Of a DNA stretch of 64,000 nucleotides, positions 49,931 through 59,366 are shown piece after piece. How positions within the stretch are numbered: position 1 is the stretch's first letter; every line of letters starts with the position of its first letter. The position numbers were made by a program, and so were the translations under genes. Below the pieces are notes generated by a model. That model saw nothing but the letters and a program-made list of their open reading frames with translations, was not told where the DNA came from and ran no database searches. Origin of the DNA: Yinghuangia elevatio (GTDB lineage Bacteria > Actinomycetota > Actinomycetes > Streptomycetales > Streptomycetaceae); the NCBI RefSeq assembly GCF_040649515.1, contig NZ_JBEZFP010000025.1, positions 20,249 through 84,248 on the forward strand, in the 5' to 3' direction.

Positions 49931-52546
49931 GTGACCATCGACCGTGAGGCCGTCAACGCCCGCGTCGCGCAGGCCCCGCAGACCCGCCGCCAGAGCGGCG
50001 TCGCCGCCCTCCTCGGCGGCATCCACCGCAGCGCCGAGCTCAAGGGCTGGCTCAAGGGCGGTTCGCTCGCCCTGCCGCCCGTCGCGGAGCGTGTGGACGG
50101 CTCCTGGACGCTGACCGCGCTCGTCGCCGTCGGCCGCCGCGAGCCGCAGGCACCCGTCATCACCGTCGCCCCCGCATGGGGCGCCGTGCAGTGGGAGTGG
50201 CCTTCGCAGAAGGTGCTCCAGCACATCACCCTGGCCGACAACGCCGAGGCCGCCGAGATGCTGGCGAAGGCCAAGTCCGCCGGGAGCGAAGGCGGTTGGA
50301 ACCTGTCCATGCAGGCCGAGGCGCTCGCCGCCCGGGCCCGCTTCTTCCAGACGCTGACCCGCTTCGTGTCGGAGCCGGGCGAGCGCGACCTGAAGCTGCT
50401 CACCCGCGCCTACGCGCAGGTGCTGCCGCGTGCCGCGTACCCCGTCTACCACGTGCTCGTGCCGAGCACCCGGGCGTGGCTCCAGGTGTCGCCGGCCGCC
50501 TCCGGCCAGGCGTCGGCCGGCCGTGAGGCCCGCTCGCGCTCGGCGTCGGGCGGTTCGGCCGAGGCCGGCGTCGCCGGTCTACCCGGCCCGCCGAGGACCG
50601 CGGCGCAGCCCCCGGCTGCTCCGAAGACGGCCCCGGCCGGTGGCGTGGCGCGGGGTGCGGGGGCCCCGGCGCGCGGAACCGGTTCGTCCTCGGCGGGCGT
50701 TCCTCCCCAGCGGGCCGTCACACGGCCGGATGCGGGCACCGCCGCGGCCGGGCGTACCGAGGGCTCCGGCCCCAGCCTGGTCAAGTCGGCGGGCGCCGCA
50801 CTCAGCGACCCGATCACCCGGGCCCGGGAGTTGGCCGAGCGGTTCGGCCTGGAGCAGATCTGCACCGAGGTCGACCGCCTGCGGGCGCGCATGCGCCGGC
50901 CCGGCTTCCGGATCGCGGTGGTGGGCGAGTTCGGCCGCGGCAAGTCGACGCTGGTGAACCGGCTCCTCGGGGCGAAGGTGGTCCCCGAGGGCCGGCACAC
51001 CCGCGTACCGGTGGTGATCGCGCCGGGCCCGGAGGCGCGCATCGAACTGCAGTACGCCGACGGACGGTCGGAGGTCCGGCCCGCGGTGGCGTCGTCCTGG
51101 GACGGCGTCGACGAGGCCGCCTCCGCCGACGGCGGCGACGCGCTGGTCGGCATCCGCGTGCTCGTCGAGGACCCCGAACTGGCCCGGCTCGACGTCGAGA
51201 TCGTGGACACGCCCGGCGTCAACGCCGGACACGGCGACGGCGTGGACGACGACCGGGCGCAGGACCTCGTACGGCGCACCGTCGCGGCGAGCGACGCGGT
51301 GTTCATGGTCGTGTCCGCGAGCCAGCCGCTCGGCATCTCGGAGACGTCGTTCCTGGAGGAAGAGGTGATCGCCCGCCATGTCCCGCGCATCACGGTGGTC
51401 GTCTCCAAGCTCGACACGGTCGACGACGACGAGCGCGAGGACATCGTCGACTACCTCGGCGGACGGGTGCGCCGCATCGCCCCGGTGCTCGAAGTGCTCG
51501 CCGGGCCGCACCGGGAGGACGCCGCCCCGCTGGCGGGGGTCCGCGGACGCCTGGCGGACTACGCCGGATCGGGCGGCCGCCGCGCCATGCGGGCCCGTCA
51601 GACCGCCGGCCAACTCCTGGGCCTGCTGGAGGAGATGACCGAGCTGGCCCGGCAGGGCGTGGCGAACAGCGCGCTGAGCGTGGAGGACCGGCGGCGCGCC
51701 GCGGAGGCCGCCGAGGTCGAGATCGACAACATGACCGCCGAGTGGGGCAAGGTCCGCGTCGAGTTGCAGCGTCGGCGCGGGGAGACTGCCGAGAAGTTCC
51801 GCGAACACCTGAACCAGTCCCGCGACGACCTGCTGGGCACGTTGCGGTACGAGATGGAGCGTACGCCCGACCCGAAGACGTGGTGGGAGCGCGATCTGCC
51901 GTTCCGCCTGCGCCGCGAACTCACCGCGCTGGCCAAGAAGTACGAGGGGCAGCTGCACTCCAGCGTGCAGTCCGACCTCCAGTGGCTCGACGCCCAGATG
52001 AAGCGGCACTTCGGTGCGGGCACCACGCACAAGGTCGACAAGGCCGAGCAGTTGTCGACCGAGTTCGAGCTGAACGAGGCCGAGGAACTGGGCCTGAAGG
52101 ACCTCAAGAGCCGCAAGCTGGCCTGGCGCATCGGACCCAGCGGGGTCGCGGTGCTGGGCATGCTCATCATCCCGTTGACCGGCGGCCTCGCGGCCATTCC
52201 GATGGGCGCGGGCATGGCGGCGTCGGTGGGCGGCATGGTGCTCGGCGAGGTGAAGTCCGGTTCGCTGACCGAGGGGCAGCGCGCCCAGGCCGCGAAGGGC
52301 CTGGAGCCCGCGATCGAGGAACTGCTGTCCGGCTTCTCACAGCAGGTGTCGGACCGGCTGCACACGCTGTACGGCGGCGTCATGGACGAGGCCGTGCGCG
52401 GGCAGAAGGCGTGGCGTACCGACCGGCTCGCCGCCCTGAGCACGCAGGGCACCGGCGGACCGGACTGGCAGGAACTGTTCACCCGAACCCAGGAATTGAT
52501 CACCGGTGTCGACGCCTTGATCGACGGTGGGAGTGCCGGCGCGTGA
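49931..52546 (+). CDS. Dynamin-like GTPase 2 with N-terminal extension
   Basis: An 871-residue dynamin family protein. Residues 1-180 are an ordered domain I do not recognise (KGWLKGGSLALPPVAERVDG, ARARFFQTLTRFVS). A Pro/Ala/Gly linker follows (about 185-290). The G domain has P-loop GEFGRGKST (332-340), IVDTPGVN, and G4 VSKLD followed by TVDDDERED. A hydrophobic hairpin near 732-775 (SGVAVLGMLIIPLTGGLAAI) could insert into membrane, like the paddle of other bacterial dynamins. The start is GTG with GAGAGG upstream. Confidence 0.87.
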   Translation: MTIDREAVNARVAQAPQTRRQSGVAALLGGIHRSAELKGWLKGGSLALPPVAERVDGSWTLTALVAVGRREPQAPVITVAPAWGAVQWEWPSQKVLQHITLADNAEAAEMLAKAKSAGSEGGWNLSMQAEALAARARFFQTLTRFVSEPGERDLKLLTRAYAQVLPRAAYPVYHVLVPSTRAWLQVSPAASGQASAGREARSRSASGGSAEAGVAGLPGPPRTAAQPPAAPKTAPAGGVARGAGAPARGTGSSSAGVPPQRAVTRPDAGTAAAGRTEGSGPSLVKSAGAALSDPITRARELAERFGLEQICTEVDRLRARMRRPGFRIAVVGEFGRGKSTLVNRLLGAKVVPEGRHTRVPVVIAPGPEARIELQYADGRSEVRPAVASSWDGVDEAASADGGDALVGIRVLVEDPELARLDVEIVDTPGVNAGHGDGVDDDRAQDLVRRTVAASDAVFMVVSASQPLGISETSFLEEEVIARHVPRITVVVSKLDTVDDDEREDIVDYLGGRVRRIAPVLEVLAGPHREDAAPLAGVRGRLADYAGSGGRRAMRARQTAGQLLGLLEEMTELARQGVANSALSVEDRRRAAEAAEVEIDNMTAEWGKVRVELQRRRGETAEKFREHLNQSRDDLLGTLRYEMERTPDPKTWWERDLPFRLRRELTALAKKYEGQLHSSVQSDLQWLDAQMKRHFGAGTTHKVDKAEQLSTEFELNEAEELGLKDLKSRKLAWRIGPSGVAVLGMLIIPLTGGLAAIPMGAGMAASVGGMVLGEVKSGSLTEGQRAQAAKGLEPAIEELLSGFSQQVSDRLHTLYGGVMDEAVRGQKAWRTDRLAALSTQGTGGPDWQELFTRTQELITGVDALIDGGSAGA

Positions 52547-52643
52547 CGGGCCGCAGACCGGTGGCAGACCGATGAACGTATGATCCGTGGTTCGGCACGG
52601 CCGTCGGGCGGGGCGGGCCGACGCGCCGTAGGGAGGGAGAACA

Positions 52644-54620
52644 GTGGAGCAGCACCGGGCCCAGGGAGGAGCGGGCGGGTACAGCGCGTGGCGTGCCCGC
52701 CAGGAGACCCTGGTCGAGCTCATCGACCGGCTGACGCCGATCATCTCCGGCCTGTCGATCGGCAGCGGCGTCAAGAAGCTGGCGTCGGTGCGCACCCGGG
52801 CCGCGTCCGAGGCGTTCAAGGTGATGATCGTCGGCGAGTTCAAGCGCGGCAAGAGCACGGTCATCAACGCGATGCTGGGCGACAAGGTCCTGCCGTCGTT
52901 CGCGCGGCCGTGCACCGCGATCATCAACGAGGTCATGTGGGCGGACCAGCGTTCGGCGCTGATCTACCCGCTGGAGGCGGACGGCACCGCGGGCGACCCG
53001 ATCCCGGTCGGGGTCGAGGAGATCGTCGACTACGTCACGATCGGGGCGGACGACGACAACACGCCCAACCCGTACCAGCGCGCGGTCGTGCGATGGCCGC
53101 TCGAACTGTGCCGCAACGGCGTGGTGGTCGTGGACTCGCCGGGCCTCAACGAGGCGCCGGAGCGCGAGCGGGTGACGCTGGCCTACCTCGAACAGGCCGA
53201 CGTGCTGGTGTTCGTGGTCGACTGCCAGGCCGCGATGTCGCGCAGCGAGCAGCTCTTCCTCGACGTGCACGTCAAGGCGCGCGGTCACGAGGACGTCTTC
53301 TACGTCGGCAACAAGATCAACCTGGTCGAGGAGGAGGAGCGCGAGGACGTCAAGCGCGAGATCCGCAAGCGCCTCGGCCCGTACGTCTCCCGTCCCGACC
53401 GGGTGTTCTTCGTCAACGCGCGGGCCGCGCTGAACGGCCGCCGCAAGGAGGACCCGGCCCTGGTCGGCGAGTCCGGCATGGTGGAACTGGAGCGGGCGCT
53501 CGAGGAGTTCCTGACGCGTGAGCGCGGCCGGGCGAAGATCCTCTCGCCGGCGCGCGAGCTGAAGTACCTGCTGATCGAGGCGCGCGAGCAGATCGACCGC
53601 AAGGAGGCGCTGCTCACGCAGAGCGTGGACGACCTGCGGGCCACGTACGAGCGCGTGCAGGTGCCGCTGACCCGCCTGGAGCAGAACCGCCGCGTCATCG
53701 TCGCGCAGATGGAAGGCCACCTGCGCGAGACGCGCGGCGAAGTCGAGGATGCCGGGCGCCGGTTCATGAACCGGGTGATCGGCCAGGTACCCGGTTGGGC
53801 GCGCGACTACGACCCCAGCAACACGCTCGGCGCCAACCCGTTCAAGGCGCGCGAGAAGATGGAGGCGGCGGTCCGGGAGATCTCCGACCACCTCTCGGGG
53901 CGCATCCAGGTGGCCTTCGCCGAATGGCAGGAGAAGGAGCTCAAGCCGCTGCTGGCACGGCGGGTCGAGGACCTGGAGCGGTCCATCGACGACGACGTGA
54001 AGCAGTTCGTGACGCGCATCGACGAGATCCGCGCGTCGCTGACCCGCGACGACGCCGAGACGCAGGTGCTGAAGGTCCCGGACAAGACCCAGGCGCCGCT
54101 GGAACGCCTGCTCGCGGACGCGGTGTCCTTCGTGCTGGACCCGCGTACCGCGCTGAGCGGCGGCCGGTTCAGCCTGCGCACGATGCTGACCACGCTGCTG
54201 CCGCAGATCGCGGTGGGGGCGATCGCGGTGTTCGTGGGCCTCGGCCCGGTCGCGATCTTCGCGATGCTGCTGGGCGGCAACCTGTTCCGCGGCGCGCTCC
54301 AGCTCAACAAGGCGAACCAGCGCATGAAGGAGCAGGTCGCCGAGCAACTGGTGGAGGAACTGCGCGGGCGCTCCGACGCGGACGTGCAGAACCTCGGGGA
54401 CGAGATCACCAAGCAGCTCCGCACCATGCGCGACGCCATCGCGCAGGGCCTGGACGCGGAGATCAAGAGCATCCGCGACGAGGTCGGCGAGGCGCTCAAG
54501 ACCAAGGAGCAGGGTGAGTCCGACGCCAAGAAGACCGGGGCGGACCTGCGGCGGTATGCGGGTGAGCTGAACCGCATCGACGAGCAGTTGGCGGACCTGA
54601 TCATGGACGTCGCGCTGTAG
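52644..54620 (+). CDS. Dynamin-like GTPase 3
   Basis: A 658-residue dynamin family protein. The P-loop is GEFKRGKST (64-72). G3 reads VVDSPGLN and G4 NKIN, where Asn replaces the usual Asp, so nucleotide specificity may be altered. Long charged helices (about 310-440) form the stalk. Two adjacent hydrophobic segments at about 515-548 (MLTTLLPQIAVGAIAVFVG and GPVAIFAMLLGG) are a likely membrane anchor. The start is GTG behind AGGGAGGGAG. It lies 97 bp after GTPase 2. The stop opens a 15-bp tandem repeat. Confidence 0.88.
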   Translation: MEQHRAQGGAGGYSAWRARQETLVELIDRLTPIISGLSIGSGVKKLASVRTRAASEAFKVMIVGEFKRGKSTVINAMLGDKVLPSFARPCTAIINEVMWADQRSALIYPLEADGTAGDPIPVGVEEIVDYVTIGADDDNTPNPYQRAVVRWPLELCRNGVVVVDSPGLNEAPERERVTLAYLEQADVLVFVVDCQAAMSRSEQLFLDVHVKARGHEDVFYVGNKINLVEEEEREDVKREIRKRLGPYVSRPDRVFFVNARAALNGRRKEDPALVGESGMVELERALEEFLTRERGRAKILSPARELKYLLIEAREQIDRKEALLTQSVDDLRATYERVQVPLTRLEQNRRVIVAQMEGHLRETRGEVEDAGRRFMNRVIGQVPGWARDYDPSNTLGANPFKAREKMEAAVREISDHLSGRIQVAFAEWQEKELKPLLARRVEDLERSIDDDVKQFVTRIDEIRASLTRDDAETQVLKVPDKTQAPLERLLADAVSFVLDPRTALSGGRFSLRTMLTTLLPQIAVGAIAVFVGLGPVAIFAMLLGGNLFRGALQLNKANQRMKEQVAEQLVEELRGRSDADVQNLGDEITKQLRTMRDAIAQGLDAEIKSIRDEVGEALKTKEQGESDAKKTGADLRRYAGELNRIDEQLADLIMDVAL

Positions 54621-54672
54621 TACGTGGTGGCTTGGTACGTGGCTGCGTAGTACGTGGCGTTGCACTACGTGC
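54614..54672 (+). repeat. 15-bp tandem repeat starting at the GTPase 3 stop
   Basis: TACGT recurs at 54621, 54636, 54651 and 54666, an exact 15-bp period. The first unit contains the TAG stop of GTPase 3 (TGTAGTACGTGG), and GCGTAGTACGTGG repeats it at 54646. Confidence 0.75.
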
Positions 54673-54680
54673 AGTACGTT

Positions 54681-54715
54681 GCGCCGCGGTCCCCACGAGG
54701 CGGGGACCGCGGCGC
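54681..54715 (+). terminator. Terminator after dynamin-like GTPase 3
   Basis: A perfect 14-bp stem (54681-54694 with 54702-54715) and a 7-nt loop. It is among the strongest hairpins in the window and lies 21 bp before the next gene. Confidence 0.78.
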
Positions 54716-54736
54716 AGGATTCGGACGGGAGTACGC

Positions 54737-55642
54737 ATGTCGGTGGTCGGGGACGCGCGGAAGTGGGCCGCGGCCGACGCCTCGACGGCGGAGGCCGCCG
54801 CACGCGCGGCGGCCGCGCACGTACCGGGCATGGCATTCGACGGGTTCCAGGACGGTCCCGTTGTGGAAGGCCGCGCCTGGCGACGGGCGTTCTTCGTGCA
54901 GGCCGGTCGTCGATACGCACTGGTTCCCGGGGGCTCTGTGCAACTCGGCTTCGATGTCGAGGAGTTCACCCCGACCCCTGCGCAGGCCGCCGCACATGCG
55001 GAAGGCGCCGACGAGTACGGGTACCCCGCCGACGTGCGCGAATACCTGCGTGGCCTCGGGGAGTCCGCGCCGGGGCGTCTGAGCGCGCCACGTGAGGTGC
55101 GCGTGCCGGGCATGCTGGTCGCGGTGGAGGCCGTTCCCGTCGACGAGTTGATCGGCGACGAGGGCGACGACTTTGACGACGACTTTGACGACGACTTCGA
55201 CGACGACGGTGACGCGGCCGAGGGCGGCGACGGCGCCAAGGCACTCGACAGACAAGTGTCCGCGGCGCTGGCCACGTTCGGCGCGCGGGCGATCACCCCG
55301 GACGAGTGGGAATACGCGTGCGGTGCCGGTACGGGCACTCTGTTCCGGTGGGGCGACTCCTACCCGGATGTCGCGGACCCGTTCAGCGCTCCGGACGGCC
55401 CGCAGCACGAGATGAATCGCTTCGGGATCGCCATCGCGCGCGATCCGTACGACTGCGAACTCACCTCGGAGCCCGGCGTGTTGGTGGGCGGTGACGGCGG
55501 GGAGGCGACGTGCGGGGGCTACGGCGCGTTCCTGGCGTGGCTGCCGCTGGCGAGCGCGTACCGGCTCACGCCGTCGGCGGGAGCATGGGGTGACCATGTC
55601 GCGGACGCGGTGGTACGGCCGGTGATCGACCTCGCGCCCTGA
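54737..55642 (+). CDS. Protein with FGE-sulfatase-like C-terminus and acidic insert
   Basis: A 301-residue protein. The N-terminal half contains RRYALVPGGSVQLGFDVEEF, similar to the strand opening formylglycine-generating-enzyme-like domains. The C-terminal half has ITPDEWEYACGAGTGTLFRWGDSY, close to the family's LPTEAEWEYAARGG and WGD blocks. The Cys/Arg-rich end needed for catalysis is absent, so it is probably not an active sulfatase-modifying enzyme. Between them lies an acidic run with four DDFDD-type repeats (about residues 143-157). The ATG at 54737 has GGGAG upstream. Its link to the GTPases is by proximity only. Confidence 0.65.
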   Translation: MSVVGDARKWAAADASTAEAAARAAAAHVPGMAFDGFQDGPVVEGRAWRRAFFVQAGRRYALVPGGSVQLGFDVEEFTPTPAQAAAHAEGADEYGYPADVREYLRGLGESAPGRLSAPREVRVPGMLVAVEAVPVDELIGDEGDDFDDDFDDDFDDDGDAAEGGDGAKALDRQVSAALATFGARAITPDEWEYACGAGTGTLFRWGDSYPDVADPFSAPDGPQHEMNRFGIAIARDPYDCELTSEPGVLVGGDGGEATCGGYGAFLAWLPLASAYRLTPSAGAWGDHVADAVVRPVIDLAP

Positions 55643-55676
55643 GGCCTAGGTCGGCGATGCCTCGGGCAACCGGACC

Positions 55677-55750
55677 TCAGCCGACGAGGCCTCAGCTTAT
55701 GAGCCTCAGGTGATGAGGCTTCAGGTGATGAGGCTTCAGTCGACGAGGTC
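55677..55750. repeat. 15-bp tandem repeat containing the hemW stop
   Basis: Five units starting TCAG at 55677, 55692, 55706, 55721 and 55736 (one of 14 bp). Two are identical, TCAGGTGATGAGGCT. In the last unit TCA is the complement of the hemW stop codon, so the 3' end of hemW is itself a repeat unit. Confidence 0.8.
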
Positions 55751-56962
55751 GCGGACGACGGCGTCCGCGAGGAGCCTGCCCTTCAGGGTGAGCACGGCGT
55801 GCCGGTCGGCGAACCTGGCCGGGTCCAACAGGCCTTCGGTCACCGCCTGTTCGGCGGCGGCCATGCCCTGTTCGTGCAGCAGGGACAGCGGGCAGCCGTC
55901 CTTGAGGCGGAGTTCGAGCAGGATGCGCTCGACGCGGCGGTCCTCGTCCGTGAGCAGTTCGCGGCCCTGGGCCGGTGACTCGCCGGCGGCGACGCGCTCG
56001 GTGTACGTCTTGGGGTGCTTCGCGTTCCACCACCGCACGCCGCCGATGTGGCTGTGCGCGCCCGGACCCGCGCCCCACCAGTCCGCGCCGGTCCAGTACA
56101 GCTCGTTGTGGCGGCAGCGCGCGGCACCGGAGGTGGCCCAGTTGCTGACCTCGTACCAGCCGAAGCCGCCCGCGGTGAGGGTCTCCTCGGCCATCAGGTA
56201 GCGGTCGGCGAGCACGTCGTCGTCGGGCAGCGGCAGTTCGCCGCGCCGGATGCGGCCGGCGATGCGCGTGCCGTCCTCGATGATCAGGGCGTACGCCGAC
56301 ACGTGGTCGGGCCCGGCCGCGAGCACCGCGTCGAGGGACGCCTGCCAGTCGTCGTCGGTCTCCCCCGGCGTCCCGTAGATCAGGTCGAGGTTGACGTGCT
56401 CGAACCCCGCGGCGCGGGCCTCGGCGACGCACTCCTGCGCGCGGCCGGGCGTGTGATGGCGGTCGAGGACCTGGAGCACGTGCGCGCGGGCGCTCTGCAT
56501 ACCGAAGGAGAGCCGGGTGAAGCCCGCTTCACGCAGCTCGTCGAGGTAGGCGGGGCCGACCGACTCCGGGTTGGCCTCGGTGGTCACCTCGGCCTCGTCG
56601 GCGAGGCCGAATTCGTCGCGGATCGCGCCCAGGATGCGCGCCAGGTCGGCGGCCGGCAGCAGGGTGGGAGTGCCGCCGCCGAAGAAGACCGTCTCGACGG
56701 GGCGGTCCGCGTCGCCGAGGACGCGGCGGGCGAGGCGGATCTCGGCGATCGCGTCGTCGGCGTACCCGGCCTGGGAAGCGCCCCCTCCCAGCTCGGCGGC
56801 GGTGTAGGTGTTGAAGTCGCAGTAGCCGCACCGGGACGCGCAGTAGGGGACGTGCACGTAGAACCCGAACGGGCGCGGCAGGTCGTCGGTCCCGGCCAGG
56901 GCGGAGGCGGGCAGGGAGCCGTCGAGGGGCGCGGGCAGGCCGTCGGGGAGTGCGGAGGGCAT
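55736..56962 (-). CDS. hemW: Radical SAM heme chaperone HemW
   Basis: A 408-residue radical SAM protein that carries heme to target proteins. The iron-sulfur motif is CASRCGYC near residue 43, in VPYCASRCGYCDFNTY. GGGTPTLL and SFGMQSARAHVL are family blocks, and the C-terminal HemN-like domain ends KGRLLADAVVRDLVD. The ATG at 56962 gives MPSALPDG, the start I know from streptomycetes; an ATG at 57079 is in frame but precedes low-complexity residues. Confidence 0.92.
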   Translation of the reverse strand: MPSALPDGLPAPLDGSLPASALAGTDDLPRPFGFYVHVPYCASRCGYCDFNTYTAAELGGGASQAGYADDAIAEIRLARRVLGDADRPVETVFFGGGTPTLLPAADLARILGAIRDEFGLADEAEVTTEANPESVGPAYLDELREAGFTRLSFGMQSARAHVLQVLDRHHTPGRAQECVAEARAAGFEHVNLDLIYGTPGETDDDWQASLDAVLAAGPDHVSAYALIIEDGTRIAGRIRRGELPLPDDDVLADRYLMAEETLTAGGFGWYEVSNWATSGAARCRHNELYWTGADWWGAGPGAHSHIGGVRWWNAKHPKTYTERVAAGESPAQGRELLTDEDRRVERILLELRLKDGCPLSLLHEQGMAAAEQAVTEGLLDPARFADRHAVLTLKGRLLADAVVRDLVD

Positions 56963-57312
56963 CGCTCCAGTCTCCACGACCGGGCGTCCGGACCCAAAAC
57001 GACGCCGCCCCTGGGGCGCCTCACCGGCCGGTTCGGCCAGTGCCGGCGAGGGTCGGGGGGCCGGCGAACGCCCGGCCATCAGCAATCCAAATACCCCCTA
57101 TAAGCAATGAATGGGAGTAATTCGGACTCGTGCTGGCTATCCTCATGCGCGGTCGGGACGTCCCTCCCGGCGGGCCCATGGCCGGTTACGGCAGCCCGCC
57201 CCGTCCCCGGCCGAGGCTCCACGCACACGTGGAAGGGCGGTCTCCCGGGAAGCCGGGGACCGCCCTTCCACATGCCACGCACAGCAGGGTCGGCCGACGG
57301 GCCGCCGCCGCG
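56963..57312. other. Intergenic region between lepA and hemW
   Basis: About 350 bp. The lepA terminator is at 57229-57271. An unusually AT-rich patch at about 57080-57125 probably holds the hemW promoter; TATAGG is visible on the minus strand. I see no gene. Confidence 0.5.
57229..57271 (-). terminator. lepA terminator
   Basis: Two stacked perfect stems of 14 and 5 bp (57229-57242 with 57258-57271; 57244-57248 with 57253-57257) with one bulged T and a GAAG loop. It lies about 42 bp beyond the lepA stop. Confidence 0.85.
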
Positions 57313-59169
<1,857 letters not shown>

Positions 59170-59210
59170 GCAGGCTTCCAGGTTCTCGGGCTCGGTGGGC
59201 AGGGACTTCG

Positions 59211-59262
59211 GGGTCGTGCGGGTCGTGCGGGGGTGGTGCGGGCGGTACCGGTGGTGCGGGTA
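59211..59262. repeat. G-rich repeat upstream of lepA
   Basis: Four imperfect copies of GGTSGTGCGGG within about 50 bp, in the leader or promoter region of lepA. The G-rich strand is the plus strand. Confidence 0.6.
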
Positions 59263-59366
59263 CTGCCGGTTATTGCAGGAACTACCGGGACGAAACGGCC
59301 GCGCCGTCGACTTGTGGAAGGCCGGGCCGTCGCACACGTGACGCGGGCATACCCCATCATCGTCCC

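Noticed and set aside
54737..55642. Formylglycine-generating enzyme for the arylsulfatase
   Set aside because: Only part of the family signature is present and the catalytic Cys region is missing; separation by 15 kb also argues against it.
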